Of a DNA stretch of 13,641 nt, positions 1-7,842 are shown piece after piece (within the stretch, counting starts at the first letter, position 1; the number at the start of each line of letters is the position of its first letter). Origin of the DNA: Coriobacteriaceae bacterium (lineage in GTDB: Bacteria; Actinomycetota; Coriobacteriia; Coriobacteriales; QAMH01); contig SFLO01000006.1 in NCBI GenBank assembly GCA_004553405.1, positions 1 to 13,641 on the forward strand, written 5' to 3'. The notes under the pieces are model-generated. The model did no database searches. It was not told the DNA's origin and saw only the letters and a program-made list of their open reading frames with translations. The translations under genes and the position numbers were made by a program.

Positions 1-1123
1 CGGCCCGCCCCTCCTCTTCCCAGAGCAGGGCCTCGAGCTCGTCGGGTGGCAGCGGCCGCTCTTGGGGAGGGTCCGCTGGGGCGGCCTGGGAGCTGCCCCA
101 GCGGCGCGCTTCCTCGATGATCTGGGCGTAGGCCTGCGCAGCTTCTTGCGGCTGGGCGGGGACCAAGCCGGGGCCGTTTGCCACGCACCAGGCAGCCAGC
201 TCGCGCGCGTTCGCATAGCTCACGCGCCAGCTCACGCGGCCGATGCTGTCCTTGACGAGCTCGCCGTAGCCGGCGCAGAGGTTGCGCGCCTGCCACAGGG
301 CAGACGGCGAGACCCTCACCAGGGCTTCTCTGGCGGGGCCGGCACCCATCTGGAAGCCGAGGAGCTGCCATTCCTCTGGCACGAAGGGGCGGGCCTTGTA
401 GTCCGGCTTGCCGCGGCCGTTGCAGTTGACGCTGGCGCCGGACATGCGGTCGAGCCTGAAGCAGCGCCTGTCTGCGCGCTGGGTGTCCCACGCGGCGAGG
501 TACTCGCGCCCCTTGGACGAGTAGACCCCGATGGGCTCAACGCAGCGCTTGCTGGGGCGGCCGGAGGCGTCTGTGTACTCGAAGCTCAAGCGCTTGTGGT
601 GCTTCAGGGCGCTGGCGACCTTGCGGCGTATGGTGCCGCGGGCGGGCTTGGGGGCGGCGATGGAGCGAAGGCTCTCCTCTCCTGCCCATGCCAGAGTGTC
701 TGGGATCTCGAGCGGGCCGCTGAGCTTGGCCAGCGCCAGGCGCAGCGCGCGGCCGCTGGGGCAGCCCTGGTCTTGCAGCAGCGCCGTGCCCGCCACCCTC
801 AGCAGCGCGGAGCGGGGGCTGCCGGCCTCGAGCGCGGAGAGCGGCCCGGCCACGCCTGCTGCATCCATGCGGTAGAGGCCGTCTGGCCCCGTGGCGATCT
901 GCATGCCGGCTGCGGCGAGCTCTGCCTTGTCCCTCTCGAAGCGGCGGCGGGCCGTTTCGGCCGCGCGCTTGGCGGCGGCCTCGCCCGGCTCCTGTGGTGC
1001 GGGGGCGTATTCGGGCAGGGAGTCCTGCACCTGCTGGCGGCTGACAGGGCCGCGGACGGCGATGAAGAGGGCGAGTTTGAGCTGGCGCTCCGCCGCGCCT
1101 GCCTTGGGGGCCGTGCCTGCCAT
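1..1123 (-). CDS. WYL-domain transcriptional regulator (PafBC-like), 3' end outside window
   Basis: I read this reading frame directly from the minus strand; it is open for 374 codons from ATG at 1123 and has no stop before the window edge, so the C-terminus is missing. Residues about 13-75 form a winged helix-turn-helix region ending in ETARRRFERDKAELAAAGM, the pattern of actinobacterial PafB/PafC proteins. Residues about 163-232 are a WYL domain (GREYLAAWDTQ, then CFRLDRMSG). Residues about 265-340 match the WCX extension. An acidic, Pro-rich tail begins near 345. WYL proteins are DNA-binding regulators that sense ligands such as single-stranded nucleic acid; PafBC activates DNA-damage genes in mycobacteria. 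The start has a GGGAGGA ribosome site (1127-1133). The gene is divergent from typA and has a strong promoter with an SOS-like box. The family call is firm; the target genes are unknown. Confidence 0.88.
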   Translation of the reverse strand, partial: MAGTAPKAGAAERQLKLALFIAVRGPVSRQQVQDSLPEYAPAPQEPGEAAAKRAAETARRRFERDKAELAAAGMQIATGPDGLYRMDAAGVAGPLSALEAGSPRSALLRVAGTALLQDQGCPSGRALRLALAKLSGPLEIPDTLAWAGEESLRSIAAPKPARGTIRRKVASALKHHKRLSFEYTDASGRPSKRCVEPIGVYSSKGREYLAAWDTQRADRRCFRLDRMSGASVNCNGRGKPDYKARPFVPEEWQLLGFQMGAGPAREALVRVSPSALWQARNLCAGYGELVKDSIGRVSWRVSYANARELAAWCVANGPGLVPAQPQEAAQAYAQIIEEARRWGSSQAAPADPPQERPLPPDELEALLWEEEGRA

Positions 1124-1159
1124 TGTTCCTCCCGCCGTTCTCGAAAGCTGCTGGACAGC

Positions 1160-1173
1160 AAAACATTTGTTCG
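1160..1173 (-). promoter_or_regulatory. Probable LexA (SOS) box over the WYL gene start site
   Basis: The minus strand reads CGAACAAATGTTTT. This matches the Gram-positive SOS box CGAAC-RNRY-GTTYG at all specified positions except the last. It lies just downstream of the -10 hexamer, covering the predicted +1, where LexA would block initiation. The match is read by eye and LexA itself is not in the window. Confidence 0.55.
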
Positions 1174-1176
1174 GTT

Positions 1177-1204
1177 ATTATAGTCCCGCTTCAGGGGCTG
1201 TCAA
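1177..1204 (-). promoter_or_regulatory. Consensus sigma-70-type promoter of the WYL regulator gene
   Basis: On the minus strand TTGACA (1204-1199) and TATAAT (1182-1177) are separated by 16 bases. Both hexamers match the consensus exactly. The predicted start site is near 1170, giving a leader of about 47 bases before the ATG at 1123. Confidence 0.8.
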
Positions 1205-1244
1205 CGCTTTTGCTTTGCGCATCCTGTTCTTCGGCGCCGCCTGT

Positions 1245-1279
1245 AGCACAACGCTCGCCCGCTGCAAGCGTCATGTGCT
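1245..1279. repeat. Imperfect hairpin in the divergent WYL-typA intergenic region
   Basis: AGCACA-ACGCT (1245-1255) pairs with AGCGT-ca-TGTGCT (1267-1279), giving an 11-bp stem with a 2-base bulge and an 11-base loop. It lies upstream of typA and of a possible -10 (TATACG, about 1307-1312) for that gene. It could be a binding site or an RNA structure. No known family was recognised. Confidence 0.3.
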
Positions 1280-1349
1280 GCAAGAGATGCCCGGCCCGTG
1301 CTAACCTATACGTTCGTCTGAAATACATAACCAACGCAGAAGGACCGCA

Positions 1350-3173
<1,824 letters not shown>

Positions 3174-3177
3174 TTAT

Positions 3178-3198
3178 AAGCCCTCGTTCCTCGGGCTT
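3178..3198 (+). terminator. Weak hairpin after typA
   Basis: AAGCCC (3178-3183) pairs with GGGCTT (3193-3198) around a 9-base loop, five bases after the typA stop. There is no T tract, so it may be only part of the termination signal; the long palindrome that follows could also act. Confidence 0.35.
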
Positions 3199-3199
3199 G

Positions 3200-3323
3200 G
3201 ACTCGACGCTGCGGCTTGCGTGAGCACGCGCATCGGGCCTTCACGAGGGGCCTCACGTAGCGAAGTACGCTACGGCCCCTCCTTCAGGCCCGCTGCACGC
3301 ACTCACGCAACCCTCGCTGACTC
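3200..3323. repeat. Long palindromic element 1 (about 124 bp)
   Basis: The two halves pair along almost the whole length: GACTC at 3200-3204 with GAGTC (reverse of 3319-3323), then TTGCGTGAG with CTCACGCAA, CGGGCCT with AGGCCCG, GAGGGGC (3245-3251) with GCCCCTC (3275-3281), and CGTAGCG with CGCTACG around an AAGTA loop. Mismatches and small bulges occur between the blocks. The size, symmetry and intergenic position suggest a REP- or MITE-like non-autonomous element. It has no coding capacity. It may also serve as a transcription stop for typA. Confidence 0.7.
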
Positions 3324-3380
3324 TTAGTTGAACCTGGACCGTTTAGGGTTGGTGTTGTTAGAAGAACGGAGTCCCCTCGT

Positions 3381-3526
3381 GTCATCCTGAGCGGAGGCGC
3401 CGTCAGGCGCCGGAGTCGAAGGATCTCCAACAGGGCCGCGAGACCGCAGCCCTGCAGAGGGGGTCTTGCGACTCAACTGGAGATCCTTCGACTCCGCTCG
3501 CTTATGCTCGCTGCGCTCAGGATGAC
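3381..3526. repeat. Long palindromic element 2 (GTCATCCTGAGCG...CGAAGGATCT type)
   Basis: Two 49-base arms (3381-3429 and 3478-3526) are inverted around a 48-base loop. Each arm begins GTCATCCTGAGCG and ends GGAGTCGAAGGATCTCCA when read outward to inward. The middle 18 bases differ between arms: one has GGCGCC-gtca-GGCGCC, the other GCGAGC-ataa-GCGAGC. Both keep the same plan of two bases, a hexamer, four bases, and the same hexamer again. The loop has its own 9-bp stem (3437-3445 with 3462-3470). Repeats with these ends occur in many bacterial genomes, from memory. The element ends 37 bases before the next gene's GTG start. Confidence 0.75.
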
Positions 3527-3563
3527 GGAGGGGGATGGGCGCCTTAAGGTTGGGAGAACTGTT

Positions 3564-4343
3564 GTGGCTCAGGAGCTGCTCAGGCTGCATAACGCGCAGG
3601 TTCGCAGGGATGGGCGCATCATCTTGGACGTGGACGACTTCGTTATCGAGGAAGGCGAGCGCGTCGTGGTGCTGGGCCCCAATGGCGGCGGCAAGTCTAC
3701 GCTCGTCAAACTGCTCACCAGGGAGATGATGCCCCTGTGGCGCGAGGAGCCGCCCGTGCTCTTTCGCGGCAACCCCCGCGCCGAGCTGCGCGAGATCCAG
3801 CGCACCGTGGGCGTGGTCTCCACCTCGTTCGCAGAGGCCCTCACCGCCAACCGCAAGGTGCTCGGCGTGGTGCTCGGCGGCTTCTTCGGCACCATCGGGG
3901 TTCCCTACCACATCCAGGTGACACCTCAGCAAGTCGAGCAGGCCCATGCGTCCCTGCGCGAGCTCAGGATCGACGAGTTCGCCGACCAGATGCTCGGCAA
4001 GCTCTCCACCGGCCAGCAGCGCCGCGCCCTCGTGGCCCGCGCGCTTATCAACGCCCCGGCGGTCCTGGCCTTCGACGAGCCCTGCATCGGCCTCGACCCA
4101 GAAGCCCAGTGGAACCTGCGCCAGTCCCTTAGCAGCCTGGGCCAGGCGGGGCGCACCCTTCTCATGGTTACCCACGACGTGGCCGACATCATGCCGGAAT
4201 TCAACCGCGTGGTGTTTCTTAAGGACGCGCGCATCGTGGCAGATGGCCCCAAGGAGGAGCTGCTCACAACGTCCAATCTGCGCGAGCTCTTCGGGGTGCC
4301 CGTCACGCTGGTTGAGGACAACGGGCGCTACACCCTCTACTAG
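3564..4343 (+). CDS. Stand-alone ABC transporter ATP-binding protein (ModF/YlmA-like)
   Basis: The 259-residue ATPase has Walker A GPNGGGKST (38-46), signature LSTGQQRRA (147-155), Walker B VLAFDEP (167-173) and the H-loop histidine in VTHD (His204). At the Q-loop the sequence reads VGVVSTSF with no glutamine. As I recall, this serine-containing version is typical of ModF/YlmA-type ATPases. GTG 3564 is chosen as the start because it has GGGAG (3552-3556) seven bases upstream; the in-frame ATG at 3504 lies inside palindromic element 2 and would put repeat-derived residues on the N-terminus. No permease or binding protein is adjacent, so its partner and substrate are unknown. It may energise a permease elsewhere or act in a non-transport role. 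Confidence 0.85.
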   Translation: MAQELLRLHNAQVRRDGRIILDVDDFVIEEGERVVVLGPNGGGKSTLVKLLTREMMPLWREEPPVLFRGNPRAELREIQRTVGVVSTSFAEALTANRKVLGVVLGGFFGTIGVPYHIQVTPQQVEQAHASLRELRIDEFADQMLGKLSTGQQRRALVARALINAPAVLAFDEPCIGLDPEAQWNLRQSLSSLGQAGRTLLMVTHDVADIMPEFNRVVFLKDARIVADGPKEELLTTSNLRELFGVPVTLVEDNGRYTLY

Positions 4344-4351
4344 CGCGCCTC

Positions 4352-4423
4352 CACCCCACCCAAAAGCCGCTGGCCCTGCTGGAGTACCTGGTGCACACCT
4401 GCACGAACGAGGGCGAGCTCGAC
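4352..4423 (+). pseudogene. Fossil of a DNA (N6-adenine/N4-cytosine) methyltransferase
   Basis: Only 24 codons can be recognised. They read HPTQKPLALLEYLVHTCTNE and then GELD. This closely matches the HPTQKP-(V/L)-ALLEYLI-RTYTNEG segment just before the DPF(M)GSG cofactor motif of phage and restriction-modification N6_N4_Mtase proteins. Here the similarity stops at GELD, exactly where VLDPFxGSG should follow, and no start or catalytic motif is present. The frame is not that of the preceding ABC ATPase, whose stop ends at 4343. It is probably the debris of a lost phage or restriction-modification gene. Confidence 0.6.
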
Positions 4424-4459
4424 CGAAGCGCAGACGCTAGAAAAACCTCACTAAACGGA

Positions 4460-4498
4460 ATCGGCTCGAGCGGGGGCCTGTAACCCGCTCGAGCCGAT
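4460..4498. terminator. 15-bp perfect hairpin, possible terminator
   Basis: ATCGGCTCGAGCGGG (4460-4474) pairs perfectly with its reverse complement at 4484-4498 around a 9-base loop. No T tract follows on the plus strand. On the minus strand a TTTTT lies about 14 bases beyond the stem. It may end transcription from the ABC ATPase gene or mark the edge of the lost methyltransferase insert. Confidence 0.5.
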
Positions 4499-4572
4499 AA
4501 CCCGGAGAATCCAAGGGCGGCATCTGCAAACGCTGCCCAACGATTTCGCCAGTTTTGAGGGAGGACTGACAA

Positions 4573-4605
4573 GCGCTAGTATAGGACTCTATCCACTAGT
4601 AGCGC
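4573..4605. repeat. Imperfect palindrome upstream of the importer operon
   Basis: GCGCTA at the left end and TAGCGC at the right end enclose ATAG-gact-CTAT, giving a 33-base imperfect dyad with small asymmetries between the blocks. It is about 175 bases upstream of the substrate-binding protein gene and could be a regulator site or leftover terminator. Confidence 0.4.
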
Positions 4606-4669
4606 AAGTCCATTTCTCTTCGTTTTACCACCGTTAACGAAATCTCACAGCCCTGCTATTTGCAACTCG

Positions 4670-4710
4670 CCAATAGTGGCGTTAGTTTGATAGACTGATA
4701 CCACTATTGG
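4670..4710. promoter_or_regulatory. Candidate operator: 10-bp inverted repeat, 21-base spacer
   Basis: CCAATAGTGG (4670-4679) and CCACTATTGG (4701-4710) are exact reverse complements, with centres 31 bases apart, about three helical turns. The right half lies in the spacer of the predicted promoter for the importer operon and the left half just upstream of its -35. This arrangement suits a dimeric or looping regulator. The binding protein is unknown. Confidence 0.5.
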
Positions 4711-4715
4711 ATAAA
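4687..4715 (+). promoter_or_regulatory. Possible promoter of the importer/radical-SAM operon
   Basis: TTGATA (4687-4692), 17 bases, then GATAAA (4710-4715). The -35 matches five of six consensus bases and the -10 four of six. A competing -10 (TATAGC, about 4722) has no good -35. The assignment rests mainly on its overlap with the inverted repeat. Confidence 0.35.
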
Positions 4716-4726
4716 CGCACATATAG

Positions 4727-4748
4727 CCGTCTGTCAATTAACAGGCGG
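4727..4748 (+). promoter_or_regulatory. Leader hairpin before the substrate-binding protein gene
   Basis: CCGTCTGT (4727-4734) pairs with ACAGGCGG (4741-4748), eight pairs including one wobble, around a 6-base loop. It would lie in the 5' leader about 30 bases before the ATG. It does not resemble a riboswitch I can name. Confidence 0.4.
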
Positions 4749-4779
4749 TATTGTGCGAGAGATGGGAGAGAGGGAAAAA

Positions 4780-5907
4780 ATGAAGAACTTCTCGCGTCGT
4801 GGGTTCCTCAAAACCGCAGCTGCAAGCGCAGCGGTCGTGGCAGCGGCAGGCACTCTCGCCGGCTGCGGTGGCAACCCCGGATCCAACAGCAGCGAAGAGA
4901 CGAAGGAAGAAGCATTCATGAGCGAGGGCAAGGGCCAGCACCTTGTCTGCGCCGTCACCGGCAAGCTGATCAAGATCGCCCCCGCTATCCTGGCCGATCA
5001 GCTCGGCTACTTCAAAGAGGAAGGGTGCGACGTCGAGTTCCAGACTGTCGCCCTCGCCGACGCCATGGCATCTATGTCCGTCAACAAGCTCGATATCGAC
5101 CTCTTCGGTGTGGTCCCTGCCTGCTCCTATGTCTCTCAGGGCACCGAGATCTTCGTATTCGGCGGCACCATTCTCAATGGCTCCGAGATGATCTCCACCA
5201 CCAAGTTCGACCGCGAGCTTAAGACCGCGGAGGACTTCCGCGGCCTCAAGATCGACTGCAGCCGCGAGGAGTCTGGCCAGATCTTCCTCAAGGCCTACCT
5301 GCAGAACAACGGCCTCGAGCTGGGCAAGGATGTCGAATTCGAGTACGTCGACAACCCCACCACCGCTCTCGAGGGCCTGCGTTCCGGTCAGTGCGACCTC
5401 TTCATCACTAACAACGCCATGGGCTACTCCTACTCCACCTCCATGGACGACATCAAGGTTGCTGGCATACCCGCAGACATCACCGGCAACTACCCTTGCT
5501 GTCGCCAAAACTGCTCCGAGGAGGCCTATCACAAGAAGTTCCTCTCCCTGGTCGACTTCGAGGTCGCCCTCATCCGCGGCTACGACTACTACCTCAACAA
5601 CAAGGAGGACGTGATCAAGCGCCTCGTGGAGTACTCCGCACAGCCCGCAGACTATGTCGAGGCGGCGATGTACGGCACCGACACCTACCGCAACGTCATG
5701 GACCTCTCTCCCGACCCCCACACCAAGAAGGTCGTTGCCTACTACCAGGCCATGATGGACATCGGGGAGATCGAGCAGAGCGACTACGACATGGCAGACT
5801 ACGCCGTGCCCTACGTCTACAAGAAGGCTCTTGACATCCTGATCGAGCGCGAACCGGGCAACGCCACCTACAAGAAGCTGCTCGAGGATTACCCCACGTA
5901 CAACTAG
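4780..5907 (+). CDS. Tat-exported lipoprotein, NMT1/TauA-type ABC substrate-binding protein
   Basis: The 375-residue protein begins MKNFSRRGFLKTAAAS, a twin-arginine signal, followed by a hydrophobic stretch and lipobox LAGC, with Cys29 as the lipidated residue. The mature part has the NMT1/SsuA/TauA pattern, including APAILADQLGYFKEEGCDVE (68-87). That class captures sulfonates, pyrimidine thiamine precursors and similar small organics for ABC import. A cysteine cluster CCRQNC (240-245) is present; its role is not known. ATG 4780 is chosen over GTG 4753 because it follows a purine-rich GGGAGAGAGGG site and leaves a short Tat n-region. The ATPase and permease genes follow, as expected for a complete importer. 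The substrate cannot be deduced. Confidence 0.9.
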   Translation: MKNFSRRGFLKTAAASAAVVAAAGTLAGCGGNPGSNSSEETKEEAFMSEGKGQHLVCAVTGKLIKIAPAILADQLGYFKEEGCDVEFQTVALADAMASMSVNKLDIDLFGVVPACSYVSQGTEIFVFGGTILNGSEMISTTKFDRELKTAEDFRGLKIDCSREESGQIFLKAYLQNNGLELGKDVEFEYVDNPTTALEGLRSGQCDLFITNNAMGYSYSTSMDDIKVAGIPADITGNYPCCRQNCSEEAYHKKFLSLVDFEVALIRGYDYYLNNKEDVIKRLVEYSAQPADYVEAAMYGTDTYRNVMDLSPDPHTKKVVAYYQAMMDIGEIEQSDYDMADYAVPYVYKKALDILIEREPGNATYKKLLEDYPTYN

Positions 5908-5939
5908 AGGCTGTGCTCGCAGCTGGCTAGGAGAGCGTG

Positions 5940-5966
5940 CGGCGGCCCTTTTCGAGAGGGCCGCCG
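5940..5966 (+). terminator. Intercistronic hairpin between binding protein and ATPase genes
   Basis: CGGCGGCCCT (5940-5949) pairs perfectly with AGGGCCGCCG (5957-5966) around a 7-base loop and is followed by a mixed T/G stretch. Such stems often stabilise or partly terminate the upstream message so that the binding protein is made in excess over the membrane components. Confidence 0.6.
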
Positions 5967-5993
5967 TGTTGCGCGTTGTTCAGACTGTCAAAC

Positions 5994-6001
5994 GAGGAGG
6001 A
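5994..6001 (+). promoter_or_regulatory. Ribosome binding site that decides the TTG start at 6005
   Basis: GAGGAGGA sits immediately upstream of TTG 6005 and is the only strong site near the ATPase N-terminus. The longer in-frame GTG at 5966 lies in the last base of the hairpin and has no such site. Confidence 0.7.
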
Positions 6002-6004
6002 ATC

Positions 6005-6880
6005 TTGGGAGCACTGCACATCGAAGACGTCTGCTTTGTCTACGAGGACCTTGATTCGTCGAGGCGTCGGCGTCCCGCGCTCGAGGAAATCCCCGAAGAG
6101 GAGCTGGTGCTCAAGCACCTCGACCTAGAGGTTGCCGACGGGGAGTTCGTGTGCCTAGTCGGGCATTCCGGCTGCGGGAAGTCGACGATCCTGCGCATCC
6201 TCGCGGGGCTCCAAGCACCGGTTTGCGGCCAGATCAGCATCGGGGGCAGGCCTTTGGAAGGACCCGGACTCGACCGCTCCGTTGTCTTCCAGAACTACTC
6301 CCTGTTCCCTTGGATGACGGCTAAGGAGAACATCGAGTTCGGCATCAACCAGGCTTCGCTGGAGCTTGGTCGAAACCTGTGCAAGGGCGAGGTTTCCAGA
6401 ATCGCCGACGAGCACCTCGCCAAGGTCAACATGTCCAAGGCTGCAGACCTGTACCCCTACCAGCTGTCCGGCGGCATGCAGCAGCGCGTTGCCATCGCGC
6501 GCGCCCTTGCCATGGACACCGAGACCCTGCTCTTCGACGAGCCCTTCGGTGCCCTAGATGTCAAGACGCGCCGCGAGCTCCAGATCCTGATGGAAGAGCT
6601 CTGGATGGGCGGCAGTGCCTGCAAGACGGCAATCTTCGTCACGCATGACATCGACGAGGCCCTCCTGCTCGCAGACCGCATCGTCTTCATGAGCGGCGGC
6701 CGCTTCCTCGAGGAGTTCCGCGTTGAGGCCCTGCGCCCACGCGATCCCGAGCTGTTCTCTCAGACGGATGAGTTCCGCCAGCTGCGCTCCCGCCTGCTCA
6801 CACTGTTCTACGCCGCCGAGGAAACCAGGATGGACCAGGCGGACAGAGAGCGCGTCTTCGACGGAGGTGGGGCGCAGTGA
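6005..6880 (+). CDS. ABC importer ATPase (TauB/SsuB/NitD type)
   Basis: From TTG 6005 the product has 291 residues. It has Walker A GHSGCGKST (53-61), a Q-loop glutamine in VVFQ (Gln96) followed by the FPWMTAKENI region typical of nitrate/sulfonate/taurine importers, signature LSGGMQQRVAIARA (154-167), Walker B TLLFDEP (174-180), D-loop GALD (182-185) and the H-loop histidine of VTHD (His214). It hydrolyses ATP to drive uptake through the permease encoded next. The gene ends in GTGA, overlapping the permease GTG start by four bases, so the two are probably translationally coupled. An unusual Arg/Glu-rich insert (DSSRRRRPALEEIPEEE, 17-33) separates the first two strands. Confidence 0.93.
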   Translation: MGALHIEDVCFVYEDLDSSRRRRPALEEIPEEELVLKHLDLEVADGEFVCLVGHSGCGKSTILRILAGLQAPVCGQISIGGRPLEGPGLDRSVVFQNYSLFPWMTAKENIEFGINQASLELGRNLCKGEVSRIADEHLAKVNMSKAADLYPYQLSGGMQQRVAIARALAMDTETLLFDEPFGALDVKTRRELQILMEELWMGGSACKTAIFVTHDIDEALLLADRIVFMSGGRFLEEFRVEALRPRDPELFSQTDEFRQLRSRLLTLFYAAEETRMDQADRERVFDGGGAQ

Positions 6881-7803
6881 CAAAGTCGATCAAGCGCCGC
6901 TTCATCCTGGCGCACGTCCTGCTGGCTGTGCTCGTATCCATCATCGTCTTCGTGCCCAACGCCCGCCGCAATGTCAGCGATCCGCTGGGTCTCTTCCTCG
7001 CAATCTGCGTTGTCGAGCTGCTCTATCTGGCAGCTGTCGCTGTTGGGCGCAGGAAGGAGCCCATGCCCGCTGGGTCGAGCGACATCATATGCTTGGTGTG
7101 GCTGCTCTTCATCTCCTGGGAGGTGGCTGGACCCAAGACCGCTTTCGCGCACAACGTGCTTGTCCCCTCGCCGGAAAATGTCTTCAACGTTTTCGTCGAG
7201 CATGGTCCCGAGCTCGCCCTCAACGTCGTCTCGTCCCTGCAGCTCCTGCTCACGGGCTTTGTCCTCGGCACTCTGCTGGGCGTGATCCTGGGCGTCGTCT
7301 GCGGATGGATCCCCCGCCTGCGGGCGATGTTCTACCCCATTGCCAACGTCTTCGCGCCCATCCCTTCCGTCGTCTTCACGCCCTTCCTCGTGATCATCAT
7401 GCCCACGTACCGCTGGGCCGCCATCATGGTCATCCTCATCGGCGTGTTCTGGCCCCAGTTCCTCAGCATGATCTTGCGCGTAGGCTCGCTGCCGCCTGCC
7501 ATAGTGGACAGCGCGCGCGTGATGAAGGTCTCCACGGTGACCATGATCAGCAAGATCATCCTGCCCTACATCGTGCCCGACGTTCTCAAGGGGTTGCGCG
7601 TCTCTCTCACCACGGGCTTCCTCATGCTGATGTACGCGGAGTCCTTCGGTGCGAAGAGCGGCATCGGCTACTGGATCTCCAATGCCAACGTCTTCGCCAA
7701 CTACGCCAACATCTATGCGGGAATCATTACCTGCGGTGCAACCGTCACCGTGCTCAACTACTTCAGCGCCTGGCTTCAGAAGAAGTTCACCACCTGGCGC
7801 TAG
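6877..7803 (+). CDS. ABC importer permease (TauC/SsuC-type, BPD_transp_1)
   Basis: The 308-residue membrane protein starts at GTG 6877 with GGAGGTG (6863-6869) upstream. Hydrophobic segments lie near 10-26, 36-56, 69-84, 118-143, 152-176, 180-201, 241-256 and 278-300. The first two are extra to the usual six-helix core. The cytoplasmic EAA-type loop that contacts the ATPase is seen at about 208-240 (IVDSARVMKVSTVTMISK, then ILPYIVPDVLKGLR). The fold and position identify it as the channel of the importer formed with the flanking gene products. The radical SAM gene follows after 39 bases. Confidence 0.92.
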   Translation: MTKSIKRRFILAHVLLAVLVSIIVFVPNARRNVSDPLGLFLAICVVELLYLAAVAVGRRKEPMPAGSSDIICLVWLLFISWEVAGPKTAFAHNVLVPSPENVFNVFVEHGPELALNVVSSLQLLLTGFVLGTLLGVILGVVCGWIPRLRAMFYPIANVFAPIPSVVFTPFLVIIMPTYRWAAIMVILIGVFWPQFLSMILRVGSLPPAIVDSARVMKVSTVTMISKIILPYIVPDVLKGLRVSLTTGFLMLMYAESFGAKSGIGYWISNANVFANYANIYAGIITCGATVTVLNYFSAWLQKKFTTWR

Positions 7804-7842
7804 TCGTCCTGCTGCTCGCCCCTCAATTGAAAGGAACTTCAC

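Noticed and set aside
62..1183. Long plus-strand frame of 373 codons
   Set aside because: The minus-strand frame in the same interval encodes clear HTH, WYL and WCX features with its own promoter and ribosome site; the plus frame is low-complexity Ala/Gly/Leu and is a GC-rich shadow.
3324..4175. Minus-strand frame of 283 codons, and the ATG at 3504 as start of the ABC ATPase
   Set aside because: The minus frame translates palindromic element 2 and the antisense of the ATPase. The ATG at 3504 lies inside the repeat; GTG 3564 has a ribosome site and gives a normal N-terminus.
4344..4779. tRNA or named riboswitch in the leader of the importer operon
   Set aside because: No cloverleaf with a GTTCGA-type T arm and no conserved riboswitch core (thiamine, cobalamin, FMN or SAM) could be found; only simple hairpins are present.
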